A stretch of DNA of 64,000 nucleotides, from positions 1 to 64,000 of the forward strand of contig QCBY01000006.1 of NCBI GenBank assembly GCA_003279005.1, written 5' to 3'. Under the pieces are notes generated by a model. It ran no database searches, was not told where the DNA came from, and saw nothing but the letters and a program-made list of their open reading frames with translations. This document shows positions 18,999 to 28,887 of the stretch, in pieces (the stretch's first letter is position 1; each line of letters opens with the position of its first letter). A program made the translations under genes and the position numbers. Source of the DNA: Prochlorococcus sp. AG-347-J22 (GTDB lineage: Bacteria > Cyanobacteriota > Cyanobacteriia > PCC-6307 > Cyanobiaceae).

Positions 18999-20678
18999 TT
19001 ATGCGGCTGCTCTATCTATAAGTGTCGAAGCATAAGTATTTGCCTCACTAAAACCACCACCTATTAATTCAATTAACTCATTTTGTCTTTCTGTTTTTGT
19101 AGTTAATTTCGAAATAGAAGTAAATGTTGTCCCGCTAATTACACTTTTCTTTACTTTAAAATGACTATTTCCATTTGCGGCTAAAAAAGGCTGATGAGTA
19201 ATACACAAAACCTGCTTTTCTTGAGCAATTTCCTTTATTAAGTCGACAAGAGCATGCAAGGATTTTCCACTCAAACCAGTGTCAATTTCATCTAAGAAAA
19301 AAGTGTTAGGTTTTTTAGAAATGCTAGATTTTATTGCTAATAAAAATCTAGACATTTCTCCGCCTGAGATGACTTTGGTAAGTGGTGCCAACTTTTGATC
19401 AGGGTTTGCAGAAAACAAAAATTCTATATTGTCCTGACCTTCTGCTGAAGGAGCAACTTTTCTAAAATCAACAAGAAAATTTGCATTTTCTAAACCTAAA
19501 TTTTGTAAAATATAATTCACTTTTTCTTGAAGCTGTCTTGCTGATCGCCTTCTGTGAAAAGACTGAAGTTCGAAGAGAGAATCTAGATTATTTTGCAAAA
19601 TATTAATTTGATAATCTAACTTTTTAATCTCCTCCTCGTACGAATTTTTATCCATAAATGTTTTTAATTCATCTCTTTTGACAATCAATTGTGGTAGTTC
19701 TAGAGAAAATGTTCGTTCTAAATTTTGCAAATAAAATAATCTTTTTTGAATTTCTTCCAAAAAAGTATCTTCATTCTCGACATGTTCTAAATACTCTGTT
19801 AAAGCATAGATTAAATTTTCCACATCATTTTGAACATTAATTAATTTATCATTAAAATTCTTAATTGTTGAATCAAATTGGGCAACTTTACTTAATTGTT
19901 TAATTGATTCAGAAATTAAAGAACTAACTGATGGAGACTCGTTTTTATAGTTATTTAAATTTTCAAATGCTAGTTGTAGAGATTTACTTATTTCAAAATT
20001 ATTAGAAAGTCTGAATTCTTTAGATTTTAGTTCTTCAATTTCGTCACATGAATTTAAATTAGCTTCCTCCAACATTTTATGCATTTCTTTAATTGCAAAA
20101 TTATCCTCTTCTTTTTTTTTTAATAATTGCAGCTTATTTTCCCTTGTTTTTTTTATCATCTGAAATTCTTGCCATATAGTTTTAATCTGAATATTTATTT
20201 TCTTTAATTCTTTATGTCCAAGCTCATCTATTATTAATCTTCTATATGCAGGATCATCGTATAAAAAACTATCAGATTGACCAGCAAAATCTATTAGTAA
20301 TAATCCTAAATCTTGTAAATGCTTTTTGCTTATAGATAATTCATTTATAGTAAACTTAGATATTATTTTATTATTTTTTTTAAAGGACTTTCGTCTTATA
20401 AGAATTGCACCTGATATTTTTTGAAACCCATTTTTCAAAAGCCATTCAGCCACTTTAAGCGAATTAGAAAATTTCGCTTCAATTAAACATTCTGTTTTTC
20501 CTGGACGAATTAAGTGTTTTAAAGGTATATTGGTTCCGCCGAATAAAACGTTAAGAGAGTCAAGAATCAGAGATTTTCCTGAACCTGAATCTCCGGTAAA
20601 GATATTCAAACCTTTTTCGAAATTAATTTCTATAATCTCTATTAAGGCTATATTTTTTAAATTTAATTGTATTAACAT
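18999..20678 (-). CDS. recN: DNA repair protein RecN
   Basis: A 559-residue SMC-like ATPase that acts at double-strand breaks with RecA. The Walker A motif GDSGSGKS is at 29-36. A long Glu/Lys/Leu-rich coiled coil spans about 160-350. The ABC signature VISGGEMSRFLLAIKS and Walker B FFLDEIDTGLSG are near 450-475, followed by the His switch ITHQPFLAA. The length is close to the family's 550-560. It sits upstream of uvrA on the same strand with a 53-base gap, so the two repair genes may form one transcript. It is divergent from the UbiB-like kinase gene. Confidence 0.95.
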   Translation of the reverse strand: MLIQLNLKNIALIEIIEINFEKGLNIFTGDSGSGKSLILDSLNVLFGGTNIPLKHLIRPGKTECLIEAKFSNSLKVAEWLLKNGFQKISGAILIRRKSFKKNNKIISKFTINELSISKKHLQDLGLLLIDFAGQSDSFLYDDPAYRRLIIDELGHKELKKINIQIKTIWQEFQMIKKTRENKLQLLKKKEEDNFAIKEMHKMLEEANLNSCDEIEELKSKEFRLSNNFEISKSLQLAFENLNNYKNESPSVSSLISESIKQLSKVAQFDSTIKNFNDKLINVQNDVENLIYALTEYLEHVENEDTFLEEIQKRLFYLQNLERTFSLELPQLIVKRDELKTFMDKNSYEEEIKKLDYQINILQNNLDSLFELQSFHRRRSARQLQEKVNYILQNLGLENANFLVDFRKVAPSAEGQDNIEFLFSANPDQKLAPLTKVISGGEMSRFLLAIKSSISKKPNTFFLDEIDTGLSGKSLHALVDLIKEIAQEKQVLCITHQPFLAANGNSHFKVKKSVISGTTFTSISKLTTKTERQNELIELIGGGFSEANTYASTLIDRAAA

Positions 20679-20747
20679 GTTAGTGATTACATATAAAAAA
20701 AATAACTTCTTTTTTAAGAAAAAAAAAGGTTTTAAATTAATATAGTC

Positions 20748-22604
20748 ATGAATGAAGAGTTTACCGATTTTATTGAGGCTTCAGGATTATTAGAGTATGA
20801 TCCAAAAATAATTTCCAAGATTTATAAAAAAAACCCTAAAAGACTTTTTAGAAGGCTTTGGCAAACTCTGATTCCAATATTTGTTTATATTATTTCAGTT
20901 TTATGGGATAAATTTACAGGGCGACTGAAAAATAAATCTAATGCAAGATTCAGAGCAAAAGAATTGACTAATTTATTAGTTGAATTAGGTCCTGCATTTG
21001 TTAAAGCAGGTCAAGCTTTATCAACTAGACCCGATATTATTCCAAGTGTTCTTCTTGAGGAGTTATCCGAACTCCAAGATCAACTACCAGGATTTGATGG
21101 AGATAAAGCCATGGAACTGATAGAAGAAGATTTAAATAAAAAAATCGATGAGATTTTTTTAACTATTGACAAAGAGCCAATTTCTGCAGCTTCCTTGGGA
21201 CAAGTTCATAAAGCTATCTTAAGAAATGGAGAAGTTGTAGCTGTTAAAATTCAAAGGCCGGGTTTAAGAGAACAAATCACGCTTGATTTATACATTGTTA
21301 GAAATATTGCTAATTGGTTAAAAAATAATATTGGACTTATAAGAAGCGATCTTGTTGCTTTAATTGATGAATTGGGGAAAAGAGTTTTTGAAGAAATGGA
21401 TTATTTAAATGAAGCTGAAAATGCCGAAAGGTTTAGAGATTTTCACTCACACAACTCAAAAATAGCTGTACCAAAAATTTATAAGGAAATAACTTCGAGA
21501 AGAGTATTAACGATGGAATGGATAGATGGAATAAAGCTGACAAATCTTGAAGGTGTTAAAAAATTAGGTATTAACCCTGACAAAATGATTGAAATAGGTG
21601 TGCAATGTAGTTTAGAACAGTTACTAGAGCATGGCTTTTTTCATGCTGATCCGCATCCAGGAAATTTATTAGCCTTGAAAGATGGAAGGTTATGTTACCT
21701 AGATTTTGGTATGATGAGTGAAGTTACAAGAAACTCAAGATCAGGTTTGATACAAGCTGTAGTGCATCTTGTAAACAAAAATTTTGATAAATTGTCTCAA
21801 GATTTTGTTAAGTTAGGATTTCTTTCAGAAGAGGTAAATCTTGAGCCTATTGTTCCAGCTTTTCAAGATGTATTTATAAATGCAGTAGAGCTTGGTGTAT
21901 CAAAAATGGATTTCAAAAGTGTAACTGATGACATGTCTGGAGTTATGTACAAATTTCCCTTTAAACTCCCTCCATATTATGCTCTCATAATTAGATCTTT
22001 ATTAACTTTAGAAGGAATTGCTTTGAGCGTGGATCCTAATTTTAAAATACTTGGTGCTGCTTACCCATATTTTGCAAGAAGATTAATGGAGGACCCTGAT
22101 CCACAGTTAAGAGAAAGTTTAAAAGAAATGCTTTTTGATAACAAACGATTTAAATGGGATAGATTAGAAGATTTACTTTCGAACGCCGCGAAACAAACTA
22201 ATCTAAATTTAGAGAAACTTCTTGATGAAGTTATTAATCTTCTTTTTTCTCCTAAGGGTGGATTTCTGAGAAATGAAATTGTTGAGAGTTTAACTAATCA
22301 AATTGATTCATTGAGTTTAAACTTATTAAAAAATGTCAATAATTACCTACCAAAATCTTTAAAATTAAATATAGCTAAAGGGAATGATGATATTGATAAT
22401 CTTATTCTAAATATAGAGCCTTTCCGAAACTTTTTAGAAATCATAAAAAAAGTGCCTGGGTACTCTATTGACATTTTTTTAAAAAGAGTACCAAGGCTTA
22501 TAAACGAACCTTACACAAAAGAAATGAGTCTAAATATAGTAAAAAAAGTGACAGAAAGGAGCGTAGTCAGACTAGTTAAAATTGCTGCTGGCGCGAACAT
22601 ATAA
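20748..22604 (+). CDS. ABC1/UbiB-family atypical protein kinase
   Basis: A 618-residue member of the ABC1/ADCK/UbiB family, which supports quinone or prenyl-lipid metabolism; in cyanobacteria and chloroplasts it supports plastoquinone and tocopherol homeostasis. Family marks visible: the KxGQ motif in PAFVKAGQALSTRPD (near 84), the Ala-rich loop in ISAASLGQVHKA (near 147), VAVKIQRPG (catalytic Lys), the catalytic HADPHPGN (near 300) and DFGMMSE (near 324). There is a C-terminal region of about 200 residues without clear motifs. It probably associates with membranes. A DUF1400 protein gene begins one base after its stop, which suggests co-translation. Confidence 0.88.
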   Translation: MNEEFTDFIEASGLLEYDPKIISKIYKKNPKRLFRRLWQTLIPIFVYIISVLWDKFTGRLKNKSNARFRAKELTNLLVELGPAFVKAGQALSTRPDIIPSVLLEELSELQDQLPGFDGDKAMELIEEDLNKKIDEIFLTIDKEPISAASLGQVHKAILRNGEVVAVKIQRPGLREQITLDLYIVRNIANWLKNNIGLIRSDLVALIDELGKRVFEEMDYLNEAENAERFRDFHSHNSKIAVPKIYKEITSRRVLTMEWIDGIKLTNLEGVKKLGINPDKMIEIGVQCSLEQLLEHGFFHADPHPGNLLALKDGRLCYLDFGMMSEVTRNSRSGLIQAVVHLVNKNFDKLSQDFVKLGFLSEEVNLEPIVPAFQDVFINAVELGVSKMDFKSVTDDMSGVMYKFPFKLPPYYALIIRSLLTLEGIALSVDPNFKILGAAYPYFARRLMEDPDPQLRESLKEMLFDNKRFKWDRLEDLLSNAAKQTNLNLEKLLDEVINLLFSPKGGFLRNEIVESLTNQIDSLSLNLLKNVNNYLPKSLKLNIAKGNDDIDNLILNIEPFRNFLEIIKKVPGYSIDIFLKRVPRLINEPYTKEMSLNIVKKVTERSVVRLVKIAAGANI

Positions 22605-22605
22605 A

Positions 22606-23178
22606 ATGAATTTTTCAAAAAATTTAATCTTAAAGATATTTTTAATATTTTCTATTAACCCATTTTTTATGACTACTCCTAAAGCTAAGGGAGCAGAAAA
22701 TATTAAAATAATATATAGTATATTTTCTCGAACAATTACTGTTGAATCTTTAAAAAAATTTGCCAATGATGGATATTCATCTAATAAATTAAAAAAAATT
22801 TTAAATGCCACTGGTACTCCACATAATAAAATTCAATCAGTGTTAAATAAGAATTTTGAAATTCCCATAACTATTGCAAGCAAACTAGTATATTCCGAAA
22901 TAGGAAATGTCTTTTTAACTAGACTTTCTTCCATAATTCACACTCCTAAAACAAATGATAAGAGGACTGGAATGTTAGCCTTGAGATCAAGTGTTGTTCA
23001 AGGGATCTATTTAGGAAATGGGAGTATAAACCTCATAAAATTTTTTGAAAGTTATCCAACTGAAACTGTTATTTTAAACGTAAACGCTTTGAGTAAAGTA
23101 ATGAATAAAGTAGAATCAATATCAGAATTATTAGATTTTTTCACTAACAAACCCTTAGAAAAAATAAAAGAAAATTAA
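22606..23178 (+). CDS. Exported protein with a stand-alone DUF1400 domain
   Basis: A 190-residue protein when started at ATG 22606. A TTG at 22582 lies inside the upstream gene and is less likely. The N-terminus has a signal peptide: basic start, hydrophobic FLIFSINPFFM, then a likely cleavage near KAKGAEN. The mature part, from IIYSIFSRTITVESLKKFA onward, resembles the DUF1400 domain that in many cyanobacterial proteins precedes an alpha/beta hydrolase domain. Here the hydrolase part is missing: there is no GxSxG serine motif and the protein ends after the first domain. It is therefore wrong to expect lipase activity from it alone. The position one base after the UbiB-like gene suggests a joint transcript. 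Confidence 0.65.
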   Translation: MNFSKNLILKIFLIFSINPFFMTTPKAKGAENIKIIYSIFSRTITVESLKKFANDGYSSNKLKKILNATGTPHNKIQSVLNKNFEIPITIASKLVYSEIGNVFLTRLSSIIHTPKTNDKRTGMLALRSSVVQGIYLGNGSINLIKFFESYPTETVILNVNALSKVMNKVESISELLDFFTNKPLEKIKEN

Positions 23179-23184
23179 ATAATT

Positions 23185-24288
23185 ATGTATTTATTAAAAA
23201 AAATTAAAAATAAATTGCAACTCAATTATAAGAAAAAAAAATGGCCGGGATTAATTAATGCATATAAACAACATTTGCCCGTATCTTCAAAAACTCCAAT
23301 TATATCTTTAAAAGAAGGCAATACTCCTCTAATTTTTAGCCAATCAATAAGTGATTTAATTGGAAACGATACGAAAGTTTATTTAAAATATGATGGTCTC
23401 AATCCTACTGGCTCTTTCAAAGATAGAGGAATGACAATGGCAATCAGTAAAGCAAAAGAGTTAGGTAGTAAAGCAGTAATTTGCGCTAGTACAGGAAACA
23501 CTTCTGCTGCCGCTGCTGCTTACGCTTCCAGAGGGGGGTTAAAATCTTACGTTTTAATTCCTGACGGATATGTAGCCCAAGGTAAACTTGCTCAAGCTTT
23601 AATTTATGGAGCAGAAATAATTTCTATTAAAGGAAATTTTGATAAAGCTTTGGAAATTGTTAGAGATTTATCTGAAAAATATCCAATAACTCTTGTAAAC
23701 TCCGTAAATCCTTACCGCATACAAGGTCAAAAAACTGCCGCTTTTGAAATTGTTGATGATTTAGGTTTTGCGCCTGATTGGCTTTGTATACCAATGGGAA
23801 ATGCAGGTAACATTTCTGCATATTGGTTAGGTTTCAAAGAATACTCAAAAATAAAGAAAAATTTAAATTTACCAATCATGATGGGTTTTCAAGCTGCAGG
23901 ATCTGCACCTTTAGTTAAAAATATAATAGTTAAAGATCCTGAAACTATTGCAACTGCAATCAGAATTGGAAACCCGGTTAATAGAGATAAAGCGAAAGTA
24001 GTAAGGAAAGAAAGTAAAGGTGATTTTCAATCTGTCACGGACGAAGATATTATTGAAGCTTATAAGAAACTTGCAAAAGAAGGTATATTTTGTGAACCAG
24101 CAAGCGCAGCATCAGTAGCCGGGCTAATTAAAAATAAAAACAGAATTAAGAAAAGATCAAATATAGTTTGTGTTTTAACTGGCAATGGATTAAAAGATCC
24201 AGATTGCGCTATTAAAAATAACGATGCTGTTTTCCAAAATAATATAGAGCCTTCATTAAGAGAAATAACAAAAATTTTGGGATACTAA
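23185..24288 (+). CDS. thrC: Threonine synthase
   Basis: A PLP enzyme that converts O-phosphohomoserine to threonine. The 367-residue length is that of the class I cyanobacterial, plant-like type. The Schiff-base Lys is in [14 protein letters not shown] (near 66). The phosphate-binding loop is [14 protein letters not shown] (near 98). [13 protein letters not shown] (near 205) and [11 protein letters not shown]-like [11 protein letters not shown] (near 330) complete the PLP pocket. It begins six bases after the DUF1400 gene and closes the cluster before the replication origin. There are no internal breaks. Confidence 0.95.
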   Translation: MYLLKKIKNKLQLNYKKKKWPGLINAYKQHLPVSSKTPIISLKEGNTPLIFSQSISDLIGNDTKVYLKYDGLNPTGSFKDRGMTMAISKAKELGSKAVICASTGNTSAAAAAYASRGGLKSYVLIPDGYVAQGKLAQALIYGAEIISIKGNFDKALEIVRDLSEKYPITLVNSVNPYRIQGQKTAAFEIVDDLGFAPDWLCIPMGNAGNISAYWLGFKEYSKIKKNLNLPIMMGFQAAGSAPLVKNIIVKDPETIATAIRIGNPVNRDKAKVVRKESKGDFQSVTDEDIIEAYKKLAKEGIFCEPASAASVAGLIKNKNRIKKRSNIVCVLTGNGLKDPDCAIKNNDAVFQNNIEPSLREITKILGY

Positions 24289-24633
24289 CTTTACAAAAAA
24301 TTTAATTAACTGTGGAAATACTTGAAAAACAATCAAAATTCTGTTGATTAGTTATTAAAAATAAAATTAGAATGTGAATAAATCTTAAAAGAAATTATTT
24401 ATATCATAAAATATTCACAAAATACAAAATTTTTCCACTAAACATTAATCTTTAAATTACAAACATACCGGATAATTTTGGCTTTTTTCCACAATTTCCA
24501 CAACAACTATTACTACTATATAAATTACTAAATAAGAAATATATTATAGAAATTAGAGGATTAAAAAGAAAAAATATTTAATTGCAATAATTAAGAAAAT
24601 AGACCTAATATATAAATAAAGTTACGTATTCAG
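24289..24633. other. Probable chromosomal replication origin (oriC) with a DnaA-box cluster
   Basis: A 345-base gene-free stretch between thrC and dnaN. It contains six 9-mers equal to, or one base from, the DnaA boxes TTTTCCACA / TTATNCACA. Plus strand: 24411-24419 (ATATTCACA), 24431-24439 (TTTTCCACT), 24485-24493 (TTTTCCACA, exact) and 24494-24502 (ATTTCCACA, directly joined to the previous one). Minus strand: 24311-24319 (reads ATTTCCACA) and 24373-24381 (reads TTATTCACA, exact). An A+T-only-like stretch at about 24515-24610 next to the boxes could be the unwinding element. Cyanobacterial origins are commonly placed beside dnaN, with dnaA elsewhere, and no dnaA is seen in this window. Confidence 0.8.
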
Positions 24634-25788
24634 ATGGAGATTGTTTGTAATCAAAATGAATTTAATTATGCTATTCAATTAGTTAGTAAGGCAGTATCTT
24701 CAAGGCCTACTCATCCAATTCTTGCAAATATACTTTTAACAGCTGACCAAGGAACTAACAAAATTAGTTTGACTGGATTTGATTTGAATTTAGGAATACA
24801 AACCTCATTTGATGCTACTGTTACAAAAAGTGGAGCAATTACTATCCCTTCAAAACTTCTATCTGAAATAGTAAATAAACTTCCAAGTGAAACCCCTGTT
24901 TTACTTAATTTTGATGATAGATCAGATAATATTTTAATTAAAAGTGATAAAGGATCGTTTAATTTAAAAGGAATTCCATCAGAAGATTATCCTAATTTGC
25001 CATTTGTTGAAAGTGGTAATTCCTTAAGTATTGATCCAAGCTCTTTTTTAAAAGCTTTAAAATTAACGATCTTTTCCAGCAGTAATGATGATTCCAAGCA
25101 ATTGTTGACTGGAGTGAATTTTAAATTTAATTTGAAATGTTTGGAGTCAGCTGCAACTGATGGACATAGATTAGCTGTTGTTTCAGTTGATAATAAGGAA
25201 AATTTTGAAGAAAATTTATCTGATGAAGAAAATTTATCAGTCACTATTCCAACAAAATCTTTAAGGGAAATTGAAAAACTAGTTAGTTTGAGTACTTCTG
25301 AAAATTCAATTAAACTTTTTTATGATAAAGGTCAATTAGTATTTATTTCTTCTAATCACATAATTACAACTAGAACTTTAGAAGGTTCTTATCCAAATTA
25401 TTCTCAATTAATTCCAGATACTTTTTCAAAACTTTTTACATTTAATACAAAGAGATTAATTGAAGCATTAGAGAGAATAGCTGTATTAGCAGACCAACAA
25501 AGTAGTGTTGTTAAGATTAAGTTAGGAGAAAAAAATTTAGCTTTAGTAAGCGCTGATGCTCAAGATATTGGCAACGCTAATGAACTTGTACCTGTATCCT
25601 ATGATTTTGATCATTTTGATATAGCCTTTAACGTAAGGTATCTCTTAGAGGGTTTAAAAGTTATTTCAAGTCAAAATGTTATTTTTAAATGTAATCTTCC
25701 TACTACGCCAGCCGTTTTAGTGCCAGAAGATAATATTAATTCTCTTACTTATACTTACTTAGTTATGCCCGTTCAAGTTCGCTCTTAA
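24634..25788 (+). CDS. dnaN: DNA polymerase III beta subunit (sliding clamp)
   Basis: A 384-residue clamp protein, slightly longer than the 366 of E. coli because of an acidic insert near residues 185-205 (NKENFEENLSDEENLS). It forms a dimeric ring that tethers the replicase to DNA. Family marks: the N-terminal MEIVCNQNEFNYAIQLVSKA, SRPTHPILANILL, SATDGHRLAVV-like AATDGHRLAVVSV in domain 2, and the C-terminal LVMPVQVRS, which lies by the peptide-binding pocket. It starts at the right edge of the probable origin. The following gene begins one base after its stop. Confidence 0.97.
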   Translation: MEIVCNQNEFNYAIQLVSKAVSSRPTHPILANILLTADQGTNKISLTGFDLNLGIQTSFDATVTKSGAITIPSKLLSEIVNKLPSETPVLLNFDDRSDNILIKSDKGSFNLKGIPSEDYPNLPFVESGNSLSIDPSSFLKALKLTIFSSSNDDSKQLLTGVNFKFNLKCLESAATDGHRLAVVSVDNKENFEENLSDEENLSVTIPTKSLREIEKLVSLSTSENSIKLFYDKGQLVFISSNHIITTRTLEGSYPNYSQLIPDTFSKLFTFNTKRLIEALERIAVLADQQSSVVKIKLGEKNLALVSADAQDIGNANELVPVSYDFDHFDIAFNVRYLLEGLKVISSQNVIFKCNLPTTPAVLVPEDNINSLTYTYLVMPVQVRS

Positions 25789-25789
25789 T

Positions 25790-26497
25790 TTGAAACTACC
25801 AAAAGAATTTTTATTAAGTGATTTATTAAGCCATAGCGTAAAAGGTAATGCGAGTCTGAATTATGGTACAGGTGAAAATGTATGGATGCACCCGCCTGTA
25901 CATAGGATTTTAGGATGGTATTCTAGACCTTCAAATTTCGATTTAAAAAGAAACGTATGGAAATTAAACCAAATTAATCAAATTATAGAAAACGATATTT
26001 TTGTAAAAGGAAATCCTGCTATTTCAGATTTAGCAACCTTAAATAGATTTCCTAACTTAATAGAGGCTAATCTAATAAACTCTAATGGTTCAAAGATTGG
26101 AGTAATAGCAGATTTTTTATTTGAAATGAAAACCGGAAATATAAAATTTTATTTAATTTCTCGTTCTAATCCAAGAATTCCAGGTTCAAGTCGATGGAAA
26201 TTAAATATTGAAGATATTATTGATCAGCAACCTGGTTTAGTTTTTTGTTCATTGTTATCTTTAGAAGATTTGTCATTAATTAAGTCAAGTCTCAAAAACA
26301 CGATTTTTAAAAAAGGAAAAAAAATTATAAATCGCTTTGATGATATGAAAAATACTGCAGCAAATAGATTAGAGGACTGGCTCGAAGAAGATGAAGATAT
26401 AAACAAAAATTCAGAATTTAGACAAAATAGTTTTTATAATGAAAATCAGAGTGATAGAACTTTCAGAAATAAAAAAGAAAATGATCCTTGGATTTGA
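25790..26497 (+). CDS. Cyanobacterial protein with PRC-barrel-like segment
   Basis: A 235-residue protein starting at TTG one base after dnaN. I recognise the type, conserved next to dnaN in picocyanobacteria, but not a proven function. Residues about 95-165 (NGSKIGVIADFLFEMKTG, then KFYLISRSNPRI and VFCSLLSLEDL) look like a PRC-barrel fold, as found in RimM and photosynthetic reaction-centre H subunits. The N-terminal half has conserved aromatic residues (VWMHPPVHRILGWYSRP). The C-terminal third is very acidic and polar and probably disordered. There are no membrane segments or signal peptide. It lies between dnaN and purL, 3 bases before the latter, so all three may share one transcript. 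Confidence 0.7.
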   Translation: MKLPKEFLLSDLLSHSVKGNASLNYGTGENVWMHPPVHRILGWYSRPSNFDLKRNVWKLNQINQIIENDIFVKGNPAISDLATLNRFPNLIEANLINSNGSKIGVIADFLFEMKTGNIKFYLISRSNPRIPGSSRWKLNIEDIIDQQPGLVFCSLLSLEDLSLIKSSLKNTIFKKGKKIINRFDDMKNTAANRLEDWLEEDEDINKNSEFRQNSFYNENQSDRTFRNKKENDPWI

Positions 26498-26500
26498 TTA

Positions 26501-28840
26501 ATGATAAATTCTTTTAATAATGCTCTTTACGATGTGAATGAATCACTCAAAGTTGAAAACTTAACTATTAATGATTATGAAGAGATATGCAAAAGACTTG
26601 GGCGACAACCAAATAGAACGGAATTAGGAATGTTTGGAGTAATGTGGTCCGAACATTGCTGTTATAGAAATTCAAAAAGATTATTAGCTAATTTCCCCAC
26701 CAAAGGAAAAAATGTATTAGTTGGACCTGGAGAGAATGCTGGTGTAATTGATGTCGGTAATAATCAGAAACTTGTTTTTAAAATAGAGAGTCATAATCAT
26801 CCCTCTGCTATTGAACCTTTTCAAGGAGCCGCAACAGGGGTCGGTGGGATATTAAGAGATATTTTTACTATGGGGGCTAGACCTATTGCAGTTTTAAATT
26901 CTTTAAGGTTTGGTAATCTCGATAAATCGTCTAATATCTCACTCCTTCGTGGAGTAGTATCTGGCATATCTCATTATGGTAATTGTGTGGGAGTTCCTAC
27001 TGTTGGTGGGGAAATAGATTTTGATGACAGTTACTCTGAGAATCCTTTAGTTAATGTTATGGCTTTAGGTTTGTTAGAAACTGATGAAATTGTATGTTCT
27101 GGGGCTAAACAGGTAGGTTCTCCTGTTCTTTATGTAGGAAACACAACAGGTAGGGATGGTGTAGGTGGCGCTAGTTTTGCAAGTTCGGAATTAACTTCTA
27201 ATTCTCTTGATAATAGACCTGCAGTACAAGTAGGAGATCCATTTATAGAAAAAAGTCTCATTGAAGCTTGTTTGGATGCTTTTAAAACGGGAGATGTAAT
27301 TGCTGCTCAGGATATGGGGGCTGCAGGTCTCACATGTAGTAGTGCGGAAATGGCAGCGAATGGAGGTTTAGGAATATCAATTAATTTAGATTTAGTCCCC
27401 GCTAGAGAAAATAATATGTCTCCTTATCAATACTTATTATCCGAATCTCAAGAGAGAATGTTACTCGTCGTAAAGGAAGAAAAATTAAATATTCTCATTC
27501 AGCAATTTAAGAAATGGGGATTGTTTGCAAATGTTATTGGTGAAGTGATATCTAGAAAAGAAGTTATCATTTCTCAAAAAAATCAAATTGTTGCTCAAAT
27601 TCCTACTTCTGCTTTATCAGATGAAACTCCAATTAATATTCACAATGTTATTAAGGAACCACCAAATTTTTTATTAAAAAAATGGCAATGGTCAGAAGAT
27701 AAATTACCATTAGTTTGTAAAAATATGATTCTTTCTCTTAAAGATCAAAAATTTTATTCAATACCAGAAATCATTTTAAATCTTTTATCAAATCCATCGA
27801 TTGCTTCAAAAAGTTGGGTTTATCGTCAATATGATTCTCAAGTACAATTAAATACTGTATTTAAGCCAGGTGAAGCAGATGCAGCATTAATAAGGCTTAG
27901 GCAGCAAGATGAAAAAAATAAAAGAAAAATTTTTACTGGTATTGCAGCTTCCGTCGATTGTAATAGTAGATGGGTTTTATTAGATCCATATAGAGGAAGT
28001 ATTGCAGCTGTTGCTGAATCTGCGAGAAATGTAAGCTGCATAGGTGCTGAACCAATTGCCATAACAAATAATTTAAATTTTTCATCGCCTGAAACGGATA
28101 TAGGATATTGGCAACTTTCGTCATCTTGCGATGGAATTTCCAAGGCATGTACTGCTTTGGAAACACCGGTTACTGGTGGGAACGTTTCCTTATATAATGA
28201 ATCTATAAACCAAAAGAATCAATTAACTCCTATCAATCCAACACCTGTCATTGGTATGGTAGGAAAGATTGAAAATGTAGATAAAGCTATTTCTTCAGGG
28301 TGGAAAAATATTAATGACCAAATTTGGATAATTGGGACCATTTCTTCTGAATCGACCCTAGGTGCAAGTTCTTATTTAGAGTATTTTCATGGTTTAGTTA
28401 CAGGTAGGCCTCCAAAAATTGATCTTCAAGATGAAAAATACTGTCAAAGTTTTTTAAGAGAAGCAATTTTAAAAAATTACATTACTTCTTCTCATGATGT
28501 TAGTGATGGCGGGTTAGCTATAGCTTTATCAGAATGTTGTATTTTGTCTTCAAAAGGAGCAACTATAGAGTTAAATGATAAAAACATTCGTGAAGATAAC
28601 TTATTATTCAGCGAAGGAGGTTCAAGAATAATTTTTTCACTTAATAAAAAAGAAGAAGATAATTTTCTGAATTTTGTTAATAGCAAAAGTAAAGATTTTT
28701 GTCAGAGTATATATGTAAAAAAAATAGGATTTGTTACTAAAGAGAATCTTAAAATATATGCTGAAAACAAAGAACTTTGTAATCTTAGGGTTGATGAGTT
28801 AACCAAAAAATTTAATAATAGTATCTCAAGTTGTTTTTAA
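26501..28840 (+). CDS. purL: Phosphoribosylformylglycinamidine synthase subunit PurL (small type)
   Basis: The fourth step of purine synthesis: FGAR plus glutamine and ATP gives FGAM. The 779-residue length is that of the small PurL, which needs separate PurQ (glutaminase) and PurS partners; neither is in this window. Motifs: MWSEHCCYRNSKRLL (catalytic His near 50), KIESHNHPSAIEPFQGAATG (near 95-114), AAQDMGAAGLTCSSAEMA (near 270) and the second-half SSHDVSDGGLAIALSE. It begins three bases after the PRC-barrel gene and is followed 47 bases later by purF, giving a purL-purF pair. Confidence 0.97.
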   Translation: MINSFNNALYDVNESLKVENLTINDYEEICKRLGRQPNRTELGMFGVMWSEHCCYRNSKRLLANFPTKGKNVLVGPGENAGVIDVGNNQKLVFKIESHNHPSAIEPFQGAATGVGGILRDIFTMGARPIAVLNSLRFGNLDKSSNISLLRGVVSGISHYGNCVGVPTVGGEIDFDDSYSENPLVNVMALGLLETDEIVCSGAKQVGSPVLYVGNTTGRDGVGGASFASSELTSNSLDNRPAVQVGDPFIEKSLIEACLDAFKTGDVIAAQDMGAAGLTCSSAEMAANGGLGISINLDLVPARENNMSPYQYLLSESQERMLLVVKEEKLNILIQQFKKWGLFANVIGEVISRKEVIISQKNQIVAQIPTSALSDETPINIHNVIKEPPNFLLKKWQWSEDKLPLVCKNMILSLKDQKFYSIPEIILNLLSNPSIASKSWVYRQYDSQVQLNTVFKPGEADAALIRLRQQDEKNKRKIFTGIAASVDCNSRWVLLDPYRGSIAAVAESARNVSCIGAEPIAITNNLNFSSPETDIGYWQLSSSCDGISKACTALETPVTGGNVSLYNESINQKNQLTPINPTPVIGMVGKIENVDKAISSGWKNINDQIWIIGTISSESTLGASSYLEYFHGLVTGRPPKIDLQDEKYCQSFLREAILKNYITSSHDVSDGGLAIALSECCILSSKGATIELNDKNIREDNLLFSEGGSRIIFSLNKKEEDNFLNFVNSKSKDFCQSIYVKKIGFVTKENLKIYAENKELCNLRVDELTKKFNNSISSCF

Positions 28841-28887
28841 TAATGAATAAATATATGCAATTTTTTAAAATTATCAGAAATTAAATT

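Noticed and set aside
27838-28166. Two overlapping minus-strand frames inside purL
   Set aside because: Both lie opposite the conserved purL core, differ from any known protein, and exclude each other.
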